A DNA stretch of 32,008 nucleotides from Prevotella sp. (GCA_022788105.1 JALEVZ010000076.1:1-32008); one strand, 5' to 3'. Positions 8,605 to 17,625 are shown, counted from the first letter of the stretch. The notes: generated by a model not told the origin, from the letters alone. Numbers and translations: made by a program.

Positions 8605-9077
8605 CTTGCTGCTATTATGATTATGAGACTGTATATGCCAGCGAGTATGTCGTCTGCCATGACGTAGAACGCGCCTTTCATGTTGTCGATTTTGCGTATG
8701 CCGAGGGGTTTGAATATGTCAAACAGTCTGAACAGCACAAACGCTGCTATACAATAGCCCCATGCTGCGCCGCCCTCGCTAAGGGTGGGGCATGCCAACA
8801 ACGGAATCCACACGCCCACCATCTCGTCGGCAACGACACGGCTGGGGTCGTCGCCCCAGAACGGCATGAGCCGCTGTGTGGCCCATGTGCCCAGCGCTGT
8901 GAGGACTATCACCAGCGCAAGTGTGACGAAGAAGAGTGTGAATGACGATAGAAAAAAAGAAAGTACTGACCACATGACGGTGGCCAGCAATGCACCTGCT
9001 GTTCCTGGTCCCCATGGCCAGAAACCGCTTCCGAATCCTGTACCTATAATAATAGGTAATAATGGGGGTCTTTTCAT
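8592..9077 (-). CDS. pgpA: Phosphatidylglycerophosphatase A family protein
   Basis: From ATG at 9077: MKRPPLLPIIIGTGFGSGFWPWGPGTAGALLATVMW...DDPSRVVADEMVGVWIPLL...; PgpA signature; upstream part of the listed ORF is probably untranslated. Confidence 0.88.
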   Translation of the reverse strand: MKRPPLLPIIIGTGFGSGFWPWGPGTAGALLATVMWSVLSFFLSSFTLFFVTLALVIVLTALGTWATQRLMPFWGDDPSRVVADEMVGVWIPLLACPTLSEGGAAWGYCIAAFVLFRLFDIFKPLGIRKIDNMKGAFYVMADDILAGIYSLIIIIAARWAI

Positions 9078-9149
9078 ATTGTGATGCAAAATTAATGGAA
9101 AAAATATTAATGTGCAAAGAGTTTTCTTTTTTTTTATAAATATTATGTA

Positions 9150-9187
9150 TAACTTTGCAGGGCAATAGCGACTGTTGTCGCTTTTTA
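9150..9187 (+). promoter_or_regulatory. TAnnTTTG-type -7 element followed at once by a perfect small hairpin
   Basis: TAACTTTG 9150-9157; AGCGAC-TGTT-GTCGCT 9167-9182 then TTTTT; upstream of the DUF5686-like gene. Confidence 0.4.
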
Positions 9188-9289
9188 TTAGCAATAAGGT
9201 TATGACATGACGCATTTTAATATGCAGTAAGGTCGGTTGATTGGGATTAAAAGATAAGATTTTTTTTAGTTAGAAAGGTGATTGTAAAG

Positions 9290-11950
9290 GTGAAAAGATT
9301 ATTTAGCATCATATATTTGGTTATGTGCGTGGTGGCCATGAACGCCCAGCAGAAGATTACGGGCGAGGTGGTAGACGCAGACGGATATGCCATACCCCTG
9401 GCGAGCGCCATGTATAAGGGCCATCATGTGGCTGTGGTGAGCGACATAGAGGGTAAGTTTAGCATCGACCGCCACGACGGATGGGCACTTACCGTCAGTT
9501 CGGTGGGCTTCAAAACGCAGACCATAGCCATCAACAGCAAGACTCCGTCGCATCTTAAAATTGTGCTGAAAGATGACGCCACAAACCTCGGCGAGGTGGT
9601 GGTGAAGGTGAAGCGTGGTCGCTACTCGCGCAAGGACAACCCTGCCGTGGAGCTAATGAAGCGCGTGGTGGCTGCAAAGAAGCTGACAGACTTGTCCAAC
9701 CACGACTACTATCAGTACAACAAGTACCAGAAAATAACGCTGGCGCTCAACGACATAAAGCCTGCCGACCTCGACAGTGGCAAGTTTAAGAACAAGCAGT
9801 GGGTCATAGACCAAGTGGAGGTGAGCCCTTACAACAACAAACTTATACTGCCTGTATCGGTGGACGAGACCGTTACACAACATGTTTACCGCAAGAGTCC
9901 GAAGGAGGAGAAAGACATTATAAAGGGTACGCGCTCTGAAGGCGTGAACAATGTGTTGCAGACGGGTGAGATATTGAACACTATGCTCAAGGAGGTGTTT
10001 ACTGATGTGAACATCTACGACGACCATATTCGTCTGCTTCAGTACCAGTTCGTAAGCCCCATCGGTGAGACGGCGGTGTCGTTTTACCGCTTCTACATCG
10101 CCGACACGGTGTATGTAGACCGCGACTTGTGCTATCATCTCGAGTTTATACCTAACAACCAGCAGGACTTCGGATTCCGTGGAGAGCTGTATGTGCTTGC
10201 CGACTCTACGCTGCATGTGAAGCGTTGCGAGATGACGCTGCCCAAACGCAGTGACGTGAACTTCGTGGAGGACATGAAGATAGTGCAGGAATTTACGAAG
10301 TTGCCTAACGGAGAGTGGGTGCTTACCACCGACGACATGACGGCGGAGATACGTATAAATAAATGGATTCATGAGGCGCTTGTCACGCGAACGACGCGTC
10401 TTAGCGACTATGCGTTTGATGAACTGCCTAACAAGCTGTTCAAGGGACGTGCAAAGGTGAAGCATGAGGCCGACGCCATGATTCGTGATGAGGCGTTCTG
10501 GAATCAGTACCGCGCTGTGGGACTGACGAAGAGCGAGTCGTCGATGAACGCGTTTATTCACCGCATGGAGCAGTCAAAGAACTTTAAGTGGTTGCTCTTC
10601 GGAATTCGTGCGCTGTTTGAAAACTACGTGGAGACGGGTTCGTTGCGCACAAAGAGCAAGTTCGACTTCGGACCGATAAACACTATTATATCGAAGAACT
10701 TTGTCGATGATTATCGTTTCCGAGTAAGCGGCAGAACGACTGCCAACCTCAATCCACACCTCTTCTGGAACGGATATTACGCCTACGGCACGGGTTCGAA
10801 GCATCACTACTATGGTTCGGAGATAACATACAGTCTGAACAAGAAGAAGAATGTGCCGTTTGAGTTCCCGCAGCGTAACATAACGTTTGAAAGCGCAAAC
10901 GACGTTATGTCGCCCTCGGACAAATATCTTATCCACAATAAGGACAATGTGTTCATGACATTCCGCACTACGGAGGTGAAGCAGATGTATGCTTACAACC
11001 GCCAGAAGCTTGGATTTATGTATGAGACGGACTGGGGATTGTCATTCAACGCATCGATAAAGGCGGAGAGCAACCGCCCGAAGGGTGACCTCCTGTTTGA
11101 GAAGATGACACCGGCTGCCGCTGGTGGTGCCGGAACAAGTATAGCTGGTGGTGCTGGAACAGGTGCTACAGGTGGTGCCGAAATGGCAGGCGCGACTGCT
11201 GTGACGGGTGGTGCCGACGTGGCAGGAGAACCTGTTTATGTTAACCGTCTGCGTACTACGGAGTTTAAGGTGGGCTTGCGTTACTGCCCAGGACAGACAT
11301 ATATCAATACGAAGCAGCAGCGTCTGCCTGTAAATCTCGATGCTCCGGAGTTTACGGTGAACCACACTATGGGTGTGAAGAACTTCCTCGGCGGACAGTA
11401 TAAGCTCAATCTCACAGATGTTGGAATATATAAACGCTTCTGGATGGGAACCTGGGGATATATTGACACGCACCTCAACGCTGGCGCACAGTGGGACAAG
11501 GTGCCGTTCCCGCTGCTCATCATGCCGCCCACCAACCTCACTTACTTCGAGCTGGAGAACACGTTCAGCATGATGAAGAACATGGAGTTCCTCAGCGACC
11601 GCTACGCTTATGCGTCAATATCGTGGGACCTCAGCGGCAAGTTGCTTAACCGTCTGCCGCTCATCAACCGTCTGAAGTGGCGCGAATACATCGCGGTGAA
11701 GGGTATGTGGAGTACACTTACCGACAAGAACAACCCGTTCTTGGAGCAGAACGCCAACGATCCGCTGCTGTTTAAGTTCCCAGAAGGTTCGTACATAATG
11801 GACAAAAACAAACCTTATGTCGAAGTGGTGGCAGGCGTACACAACATCTTTAAGTTCTTCGGCGTAGACTATGTACGACGCATTACTTACACCGAGTTGC
11901 CAGGAGTGCATAAAAATGGTGTGCGCTTCAGCTTCATGATGAGTTTCTAA
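9290..11950 (+). CDS. DUF5686-like outer-membrane protein with N-terminal carboxypeptidase-like regulatory (CarboxypepD_reg-like) domain
   Basis: ORF 9278-11950; signal peptide if started at GTG 9290 (VKRLFSIIYLVMCVVAMNAQ); KITGEVVDADGYAIPLASAMYKG...; large beta-rich C-terminus ending in ...VRFSFMMSF. Confidence 0.75.
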   Translation: MKRLFSIIYLVMCVVAMNAQQKITGEVVDADGYAIPLASAMYKGHHVAVVSDIEGKFSIDRHDGWALTVSSVGFKTQTIAINSKTPSHLKIVLKDDATNLGEVVVKVKRGRYSRKDNPAVELMKRVVAAKKLTDLSNHDYYQYNKYQKITLALNDIKPADLDSGKFKNKQWVIDQVEVSPYNNKLILPVSVDETVTQHVYRKSPKEEKDIIKGTRSEGVNNVLQTGEILNTMLKEVFTDVNIYDDHIRLLQYQFVSPIGETAVSFYRFYIADTVYVDRDLCYHLEFIPNNQQDFGFRGELYVLADSTLHVKRCEMTLPKRSDVNFVEDMKIVQEFTKLPNGEWVLTTDDMTAEIRINKWIHEALVTRTTRLSDYAFDELPNKLFKGRAKVKHEADAMIRDEAFWNQYRAVGLTKSESSMNAFIHRMEQSKNFKWLLFGIRALFENYVETGSLRTKSKFDFGPINTIISKNFVDDYRFRVSGRTTANLNPHLFWNGYYAYGTGSKHHYYGSEITYSLNKKKNVPFEFPQRNITFESANDVMSPSDKYLIHNKDNVFMTFRTTEVKQMYAYNRQKLGFMYETDWGLSFNASIKAESNRPKGDLLFEKMTPAAAGGAGTSIAGGAGTGATGGAEMAGATAVTGGADVAGEPVYVNRLRTTEFKVGLRYCPGQTYINTKQQRLPVNLDAPEFTVNHTMGVKNFLGGQYKLNLTDVGIYKRFWMGTWGYIDTHLNAGAQWDKVPFPLLIMPPTNLTYFELENTFSMMKNMEFLSDRYAYASISWDLSGKLLNRLPLINRLKWREYIAVKGMWSTLTDKNNPFLEQNANDPLLFKFPEGSYIMDKNKPYVEVVAGVHNIFKFFGVDYVRRITYTELPGVHKNGVRFSFMMSF

Positions 11951-12039
11951 GGCTACTTGGGAGGAGTCTCAAAGGCTACTTGGAATGAATCTCAAAGGCT
12001 ACTTGGGATGAATTTCAAAGACTATTTGGATAGATTTCT
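11949..12039. repeat. Four tandem repeats, 23/23/23/22 bp (AAGGCTACTTGGGATGAATCTCA)
   Basis: Units 11949-11971, 11972-11994, 11995-12017 and 12018-12039; first unit overlaps the stop codon of the preceding gene. Confidence 0.92.
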
Positions 12040-12062
12040 AAGGTTAATTAAATTATAGTAAA

Positions 12063-12548
12063 TTGAGAAAGATAATCAATCCTTATATAGGTAAAGAGGG
12101 TTACGACTGCTTCGCATGCTGTCCTGATAACCCCTACGGGCTTCGTATGGAGTTTTACGAAGACGGCGACGATATTGTGTCGTTTTGGCGTCCCGACGCC
12201 CACTATCAGGGTTGGTCGGGTGTGATGCACGGTGGCATTCTTGCCACACTTGTGGACGAAGTGGCAGGATGGGTCGTGACACGCAAACTGCAAACCACTG
12301 GCGTGACGTCGCGCATGAACGTGCAGTATAAGAAGCCGCTCATGGCAGACGAACCGCAACTCACAGTGCGTGCACACATTGTGTCTAACCGCAGAAACAT
12401 ATACACGATAGCGGCGAGCATAGCCAACGCTATGGGCGAGGTGTGTGTGGAAGCGGAACTCATCTATTTCACGTTCGATGCAGAACGCGCACGCTCGATG
12501 GGATTCTGTGGTTGTGAGGTGGAAGATGAGCAATTGCTGCCTCTGTAA
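12063..12548 (+). CDS. PaaI-type hotdog thioesterase
   Basis: 161 aa, TTG start; HYQGWSGVMHGGILATLVDEVAGWVV hotdog motif. Confidence 0.85.
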   Translation: MRKIINPYIGKEGYDCFACCPDNPYGLRMEFYEDGDDIVSFWRPDAHYQGWSGVMHGGILATLVDEVAGWVVTRKLQTTGVTSRMNVQYKKPLMADEPQLTVRAHIVSNRRNIYTIAASIANAMGEVCVEAELIYFTFDAERARSMGFCGCEVEDEQLLPL

Positions 12549-12643
12549 GTAGCAATTGCAGCTTCAGTGGATGGCTTTTGTTACTTATGTAGGTAGCTTT
12601 TGCTGCCTCAGTAGATAGCTTTGTTATCTCTATAGATATGATG
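12536..12643. repeat. Five diverged tandem repeats, 22/22/22/21/21 bp
   Basis: gctgcctctgtaagtagcaatt / gcagcttcagtggatggctttt / gttacttatgtaggtagctttt / gctgcctcagtagatagcttt / gttatctctatagatatgatg; first unit contains the thioesterase stop codon. Confidence 0.85.
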
Positions 12644-12650
12644 TTGACGG

Positions 12651-13292
12651 ATGGATATATTCTTAGCAGATAGGCAGGATATAACCCGTGCAGGACTGAT
12701 GTATGTCATTGGTCAGATGGGCGGGTGTGACAGCAGGCGTGTGGAAGACAAAAACGACCTGTTGCAGGTCCTTTCGCGCGATGTGAGTAGCGTGGTAGTG
12801 CTCGACTATACCCTGTTCGACTTCAACGATATGGACGAACTTCTCATCGTGAGCCAGCGCTTCCCGTTGGTACACTGGGTGCTGTTTAGCGAAGATTTGA
12901 GCACAGAATTCGCCCACCACATGGTGGTGGCGAGCAACCTTTTCAGCATAGTGATGAAGGAGTCGCCGCTCTCTGAGATACGCGAGGCGTTGCACTATGC
13001 GACAGAGGGGCGCCGCTTCATCTGTCAGCGTATGGCGGAGATGCTGCTTGCGCCGCAGAATGCTCCTGCCGACGATACTGTGAAACTGACGAAAACGGAA
13101 ACGGAGATATTGAAATGTATTGCGCTCGGCATGACGACAAAGGAGATAGCAGAGCGTCGCTTCTCCAGTTTCCACACTATAAACACCCACCGCAAGAACA
13201 TATTTCGTAAGCTTGGCGTCAACAATGTGCACGAAGCCACGAAATATGCGCTCCGTGCAGGATTGATAGACAGCGCGGAGTATTATATATAA
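12651..13292 (+). CDS. LuxR/NarL-type response regulator transcription factor
   Basis: 213 aa; receiver-like N-terminus (VVVLDYTLFD), C-terminal LuxR HTH LTKTETEILKCIALGMTTKEIAERRFSSFHTINTHRKNIFRKLGVNNVHEA. Confidence 0.88.
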   Translation: MDIFLADRQDITRAGLMYVIGQMGGCDSRRVEDKNDLLQVLSRDVSSVVVLDYTLFDFNDMDELLIVSQRFPLVHWVLFSEDLSTEFAHHMVVASNLFSIVMKESPLSEIREALHYATEGRRFICQRMAEMLLAPQNAPADDTVKLTKTETEILKCIALGMTTKEIAERRFSSFHTINTHRKNIFRKLGVNNVHEATKYALRAGLIDSAEYYI

Positions 13293-13362
13293 AAGTGTGG
13301 AGTATTATATATAAAGGTGTGGCGCCTTATAAAGAAAGGCGCTGGGTCTTATATATAAAAAG
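13275..13362. repeat. Four tandem 22-bp repeats (GYGGAGTATTATATATAAAAGT)
   Basis: Units 13275-13296, 13297-13318, 13319-13340 and 13341-13362; first unit contains the stop codon of the upstream gene; array fills the convergent intergenic space. Confidence 0.92.
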
Positions 13363-13367
13363 GTCCT

Positions 13368-14003
13368 TTATTTCCTTTTTCCGACTTTTACGGCTACTTT
13401 TTTAAATCCCAGTTGCAGCATGAGACTTTGCATCTGGCTGGTTGCATTCTGCTCTGCGCTACGATAGTTGGCAGGTGTCAGACAGCGCTTCATCATCGCG
13501 TGCTGTGCGCGAGTGTAGAGTTCTGCGCGGTCGTCGTTGCTCCATTTCCCACTTTCGAAAAACGATTTCGTGCGTGCTTCGTCTATGAAGCGCGTGTCAA
13601 GTAGTTTGACAGGCGGCAGCGTGACGGTCACAGAGTCGCCGCTATGGGCTATCCAGTTAGCGTCGGCTTGGCTCATGTCTATGCCCAGGCGCAGTGTGCC
13701 GTTGTAGATGCGCACCAGTTCGTCGTCGGAGAAGAAACCGTGGCACACGGTGTCTATCATCTCTTCGTCAGATATGGACAGAAACTCCCACTCGCCGATG
13801 CTCTTCATCGACGCTATGAGGGTAGGGGTGGGGTCTATGCGGTTGTCGCTGCCTATGCTGATGGTAGTGTCGCGGTTGAGGTGGACAAGGGTCAATACGA
13901 TTGCTACCGCCGCCGCTGCCGCTGCTGCTACTAATGTCCATGACGCGAAAATGTTGCCCATTATTCTGGACAACAGTCCGCGTGAGTTATTTCTTTTTTC
14001 CAT
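13368..14003 (-). CDS. DUF4230-like membrane-anchored protein
   Basis: 211 aa; N-terminal TM segment; similar layout to the adjacent 13987-14670 product. Confidence 0.65.
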   Translation of the reverse strand: MEKRNNSRGLLSRIMGNIFASWTLVAAAAAAAVAIVLTLVHLNRDTTISIGSDNRIDPTPTLIASMKSIGEWEFLSISDEEMIDTVCHGFFSDDELVRIYNGTLRLGIDMSQADANWIAHSGDSVTVTLPPVKLLDTRFIDEARTKSFFESGKWSNDDRAELYTRAQHAMMKRCLTPANYRSAEQNATSQMQSLMLQLGFKKVAVKVGKRK

Positions 14004-14670
14004 TGTCGGTGCCTGTTACAAGTATTGGTGTGATGTTGTTCTTATTGAAGTCTTTACGGAATGTCACGGTGATGTTCTCTTCCTTGAATCCTGCTTGGCG
14101 GAGCATGGGTATAAGAATGTTGGCTGCACTCTCCCGTGCCATGTCCGTAATGTTGAGCTTCGGTATGTCGCCGATGATGGCTTGACGTCCCTGCTGCTCA
14201 TACGACGCAATCTCTTCGTCGCTGAAGTTGCTGCGTGTAAGCGCCACAAACTGCTTCATGCCCTTGTGGTCGATAGTGGTGGAGGTGAGCGCCACCTTCG
14301 GGTCGGGCAGTATAAGTTCTATCTTGTCGCCCTCGCGACGTATGTTATCGGCAGCGAAGTCGGCGAAGTCGATATATGCTTTCACCGTGGCGTCTATGGG
14401 TATGGCTATCTTTCTGTTGCCGAGGGGAAGTCCGATGTCGTAGTCTTGGCTCATGAATTTGCCGCGCAGGCTCACCTTGTCGTCATGTGTGATGATTTTG
14501 TGCAGGCGACATTCGGCGGTGTAGAGGCGCGAACACTTTTGTATCTGCATTATAAGCATGGGTATAGTGTCGGTGTGTGGTGTCGCCTCTGGCGCCTTGT
14601 TGCGGCATGCTACCATGACAAGCACGACGGCAATAAGGAGCGTGTATGTTGTCTTTCTCATCAGTTCCAT
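13987..14670 (-). CDS. DUF4230-like lipoprotein
   Basis: 227 aa; signal/lipobox VVLVMVACRNK; KIELILPDPKVALTSTTIDHKGM; overlaps the next gene by 17 bp. Confidence 0.7.
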   Translation of the reverse strand: MELMRKTTYTLLIAVVLVMVACRNKAPEATPHTDTIPMLIMQIQKCSRLYTAECRLHKIITHDDKVSLRGKFMSQDYDIGLPLGNRKIAIPIDATVKAYIDFADFAADNIRREGDKIELILPDPKVALTSTTIDHKGMKQFVALTRSNFSDEEIASYEQQGRQAIIGDIPKLNITDMARESAANILIPMLRQAGFKEENITVTFRKDFNKNNITPILVTGTDNGKKK

Positions 14671-14777
14671 ATTTAATCTCTTTCTTTTAAATCTGTCTTA
14701 TAACGTTTACAAAGATAGCTTTATTCGGTGTAAGGGCAAAATAAAGAGCCGTGTTTTTATTTATACTAAGCTGGAAT

Positions 14778-14865
14778 ACTCTTCTTTTTATATGTGAAGT
14801 TTCTTATATCTATACGTGAAGCCCCTTCTTTTTATATGTGAAGTCTCTCCTTAATATATATAAGG
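14778..14865. repeat. Four tandem 22-bp repeats (CYYCTTCTTTTTATATGTGAAG)
   Basis: Units 14778-14799, 14800-14821, 14822-14843 and 14844-14865; last unit diverged. Confidence 0.88.
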
Positions 14866-15028
14866 TGGCACACTCGCCGTCTCTGTCGGCAGGGAAGAGG
14901 GCAGTGAGTGAATCTTGACCACATGTGAAAGGGAAGAGAAATCAGAAAAGAAGAATTTGGCGACTTTATGGTATGGATTTAATAAGATAATGAGATTTCT
15001 TAGTCGTTATCAGAAAAAATGATTACCT

Positions 15029-15625
15029 TTGTGCATGATGGAAATGAATAAGTCATACACAAAAGCGTGCCTTGCCATCTTATTGTCGGCAGGCATCGGG
15101 CTGTTTTCTTCTTGCGAAGAGAAGAAGAAGACAAGCAGAGACATTATTGCTACCAAGCCAGTGGTTTTGGAGAAAAAGGCTACGCAGAGCATGAGCGACT
15201 ATTCGCAGAAGCGCAATGTGGAGTGGCGTGGCAAGTCTTATGTGGTGTCAATGTCGCGTAAGGCAGACTCGTCGCTGCCTCTTGCAGAAGACGAGTCTGG
15301 CAATAAGTATTACGACAACCGCATCACCGTCACGGTGGAACGTGCCGACGGCTCGCTGTTCTTCAAGCGCACATTCCAGAAGAGCGACTTCTCGTCGTGC
15401 ATCTCTGGCGACTATGCCGCTCATGGCGCGTTGCTCGGAGTGGTATTTAACGAGGTGAAGGGCGACAATTTGTATTTCGCTGCAAGCGTGGGGTCGCCCG
15501 ACAACATGAGCGACAACTTCGTGCCGATAGTCGTCAGACTGTCACACATGGGTGCGGTGAAGGTCTACCAGGACACGCAACTCGACACTTCCATGGTCGA
15601 CGACAACGACGACGACGGTGTATAA
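15029..15625 (+). CDS. DUF4738-like lipoprotein
   Basis: 198 aa; lipobox-like GLFSSCEEKKK; conserved-looking beta-rich domain. Confidence 0.6.
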   Translation: MCMMEMNKSYTKACLAILLSAGIGLFSSCEEKKKTSRDIIATKPVVLEKKATQSMSDYSQKRNVEWRGKSYVVSMSRKADSSLPLAEDESGNKYYDNRITVTVERADGSLFFKRTFQKSDFSSCISGDYAAHGALLGVVFNEVKGDNLYFAASVGSPDNMSDNFVPIVVRLSHMGAVKVYQDTQLDTSMVDDNDDDGV

Positions 15626-15637
15626 TGCCCCGTCGTG

Positions 15638-16996
15638 TCACCCCTGCGCGTGCTCTATTTTACGCATTTCTTTTCTGAACCGTTGCCAGAAGAGCACTCC
15701 GGCAACGGTCAAACCTATCGGAAACGCCCCCCAAATGCCTAAAATGCCGAGGTCGGCGACAAATCCGAGGAAATAGCCCATAGGCAGATTTATGCCGAAG
15801 TAGGCTATGAACGCATACCATACCATCGGTTTTACGCATGCAATGCCTCTTAGCGCGTTGGCAAAGGTGTATTGCAGGCCGTCGCCGAACTGGTAGATGA
15901 CAAGCACAATAATCAGCATTGCTACCACCTGGTGTACTTCGGCGTTGTCGCTGAAGAGCGCACCTATGTTGTGACGGAACAGTATTATGGGCACAGACAT
16001 GCAGGCGGAGATGGTTAATGCCAGTCTGAAGCCGTCGGCAGATGTGGCACGTACGGCGGCAATGTCGTTTTGTCCGATGAAGTGACTTACGCGTATAGAC
16101 AACGCCGATGCCAGACCCGATATTACGAGGTAGAACAACTGCGACACGGTAATCATGACCTGGTGGGCGGCAAGTGGTATGGTGCCGAGCCAGCCTACCA
16201 TCACACAGCTGAGGCTAAACGCTGCAGTCTCCATGCCGAGCTGTAGCGCCACGGGCCATCCCATGCGGTTCATCTCTATGAAGTCGGCGCGGTTGATGCG
16301 GCTGTTTGCTATGTCGCGGCGGTAGTGGCGGTAGCGTTTGTGGAACATAATGATGGCTGCGAGTGCCAATGGCATTATTATGCGCGAGCTCATGGTCGCT
16401 ATACCTGCGCCGAGCAGTCCCATCTCAGGGAATCCGCCGACGCCATAGATGAGTAGCCAGTTGAACAGTATGTTCACCATATTGCCTGCAATCATTACCC
16501 ACATCGACACTTTGGTGCGTGTGATGCCGTCGAAGAACTGCTTCAGAGTGTTGAACACGCCGACAAAAGGCACCGAGATGAGGTTCACGATGAAGTATGG
16601 GCGTATGAGCGGCAGCAGCTCTTCTGGCTGTCCGATGTTTGCGAGGTTGAAGTAGAGCACGGTCATTGCTGTCACCAGCATGACACCGATAGCCATGTTT
16701 GCGACAAGCGAGTTCTTCACTTTCTGACCTATTGCCTCTTCCTGTCCCATGCCGAACAGTTTTCCGACGATAGGCGTCAGTCCGTAGGAGAAGCCGAGGT
16801 AGAAGAGCAGCACGAGTCCGAACGTGTTGTTTACCAGTCCTGCTGCAGCCAGTTCGTTAGTGCTGTGGTGGCCAATCATAAGCGTGTCGGCAAAGCCAAG
16901 CACAATAGTGCCGAGCTGTCCGATGATGATTGGTATGCCGATGGATAGCAATTCGCTGTAGTGGTGTCTTGTACGTGTCGCTTCGTGTCTTGTCAT
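15638..16996 (-). CDS. MATE family efflux transporter
   Basis: 452 aa, 12-TM pattern; GFADTLMIGHHSTNELAAAGL, QLGMETAAFSLSCVMVGWLG. Confidence 0.93.
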   Translation of the reverse strand: MTRHEATRTRHHYSELLSIGIPIIIGQLGTIVLGFADTLMIGHHSTNELAAAGLVNNTFGLVLLFYLGFSYGLTPIVGKLFGMGQEEAIGQKVKNSLVANMAIGVMLVTAMTVLYFNLANIGQPEELLPLIRPYFIVNLISVPFVGVFNTLKQFFDGITRTKVSMWVMIAGNMVNILFNWLLIYGVGGFPEMGLLGAGIATMSSRIIMPLALAAIIMFHKRYRHYRRDIANSRINRADFIEMNRMGWPVALQLGMETAAFSLSCVMVGWLGTIPLAAHQVMITVSQLFYLVISGLASALSIRVSHFIGQNDIAAVRATSADGFRLALTISACMSVPIILFRHNIGALFSDNAEVHQVVAMLIIVLVIYQFGDGLQYTFANALRGIACVKPMVWYAFIAYFGINLPMGYFLGFVADLGILGIWGAFPIGLTVAGVLFWQRFRKEMRKIEHAQG

Positions 16997-17118
16997 GTGT
17001 TTCGTGCTTCTTGTGTTTTGTTATTGTTTTTGAGGTCGGTTGTTGCGCCTTGTGGTGGGCGCGTGTTGTCTTTATCTTATGTGGCAGGGACTTTTGTCCG
17101 TGCAGTCAGAGGTGTCGC

Positions 17119-17511
17119 TTACTGCTCGAGCGAACTGAGCAACTCTTGCTTCATCGGGAGGAACTCGCGCGGACAGCGTCCGGTCAGACACATGTTGACC
17201 AGGCTGTTTGCTGCCATCTCTATGTCAGAGAGTTCCACTTCGTCATCGCGTATTAGTTCTTTTGCGATGCACACCTCCCATGTCGTGGCAAAGCAACTGT
17301 CTTCTGCTCCGAAAAATTCGAAGTCGTTAGCTTCGTCATAAATCACCTTATATCTTATCTTCTTTTTCGATGCAATGGGCGTAAGACCTTTCATTATGGC
17401 ATATGCCTGCTCGAATATGGGATGAAACTGCTCTGTGTCAGGAAACATTGCGTCGATGGTGGCAATGAGTTCGCTGGCGCTGTATTTGTTGAATAAGTCG
17501 AGTAACTGCAT
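17119..17511 (-). CDS. Hypothetical protein
   Basis: 130 aa ORF with plausible composition between intact genes; no family recognised. Confidence 0.6.
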   Translation of the reverse strand: MQLLDLFNKYSASELIATIDAMFPDTEQFHPIFEQAYAIMKGLTPIASKKKIRYKVIYDEANDFEFFGAEDSCFATTWEVCIAKELIRDDEVELSDIEMAANSLVNMCLTGRCPREFLPMKQELLSSLEQ

Positions 17512-17625
17512 GTCTTCGTATTTTTTTTGATGGTTGATGATTTTCTAGTGCTGACTCTTGTATCTACTTAATTGGTCTCATGTGCTGTACATGGAAATTG
17601 GCATTTGCGTTAATGTAACCTATTT

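Noticed and set aside
9653-10561. 302-aa minus-strand ORF
   Set aside because: Antisense to the DUF5686-like gene; composition typical of a shadow frame.
13708-14676. 322-aa plus-strand ORF
   Set aside because: Spans the antisense of two overlapping DUF4230-like genes whose own translations look real.
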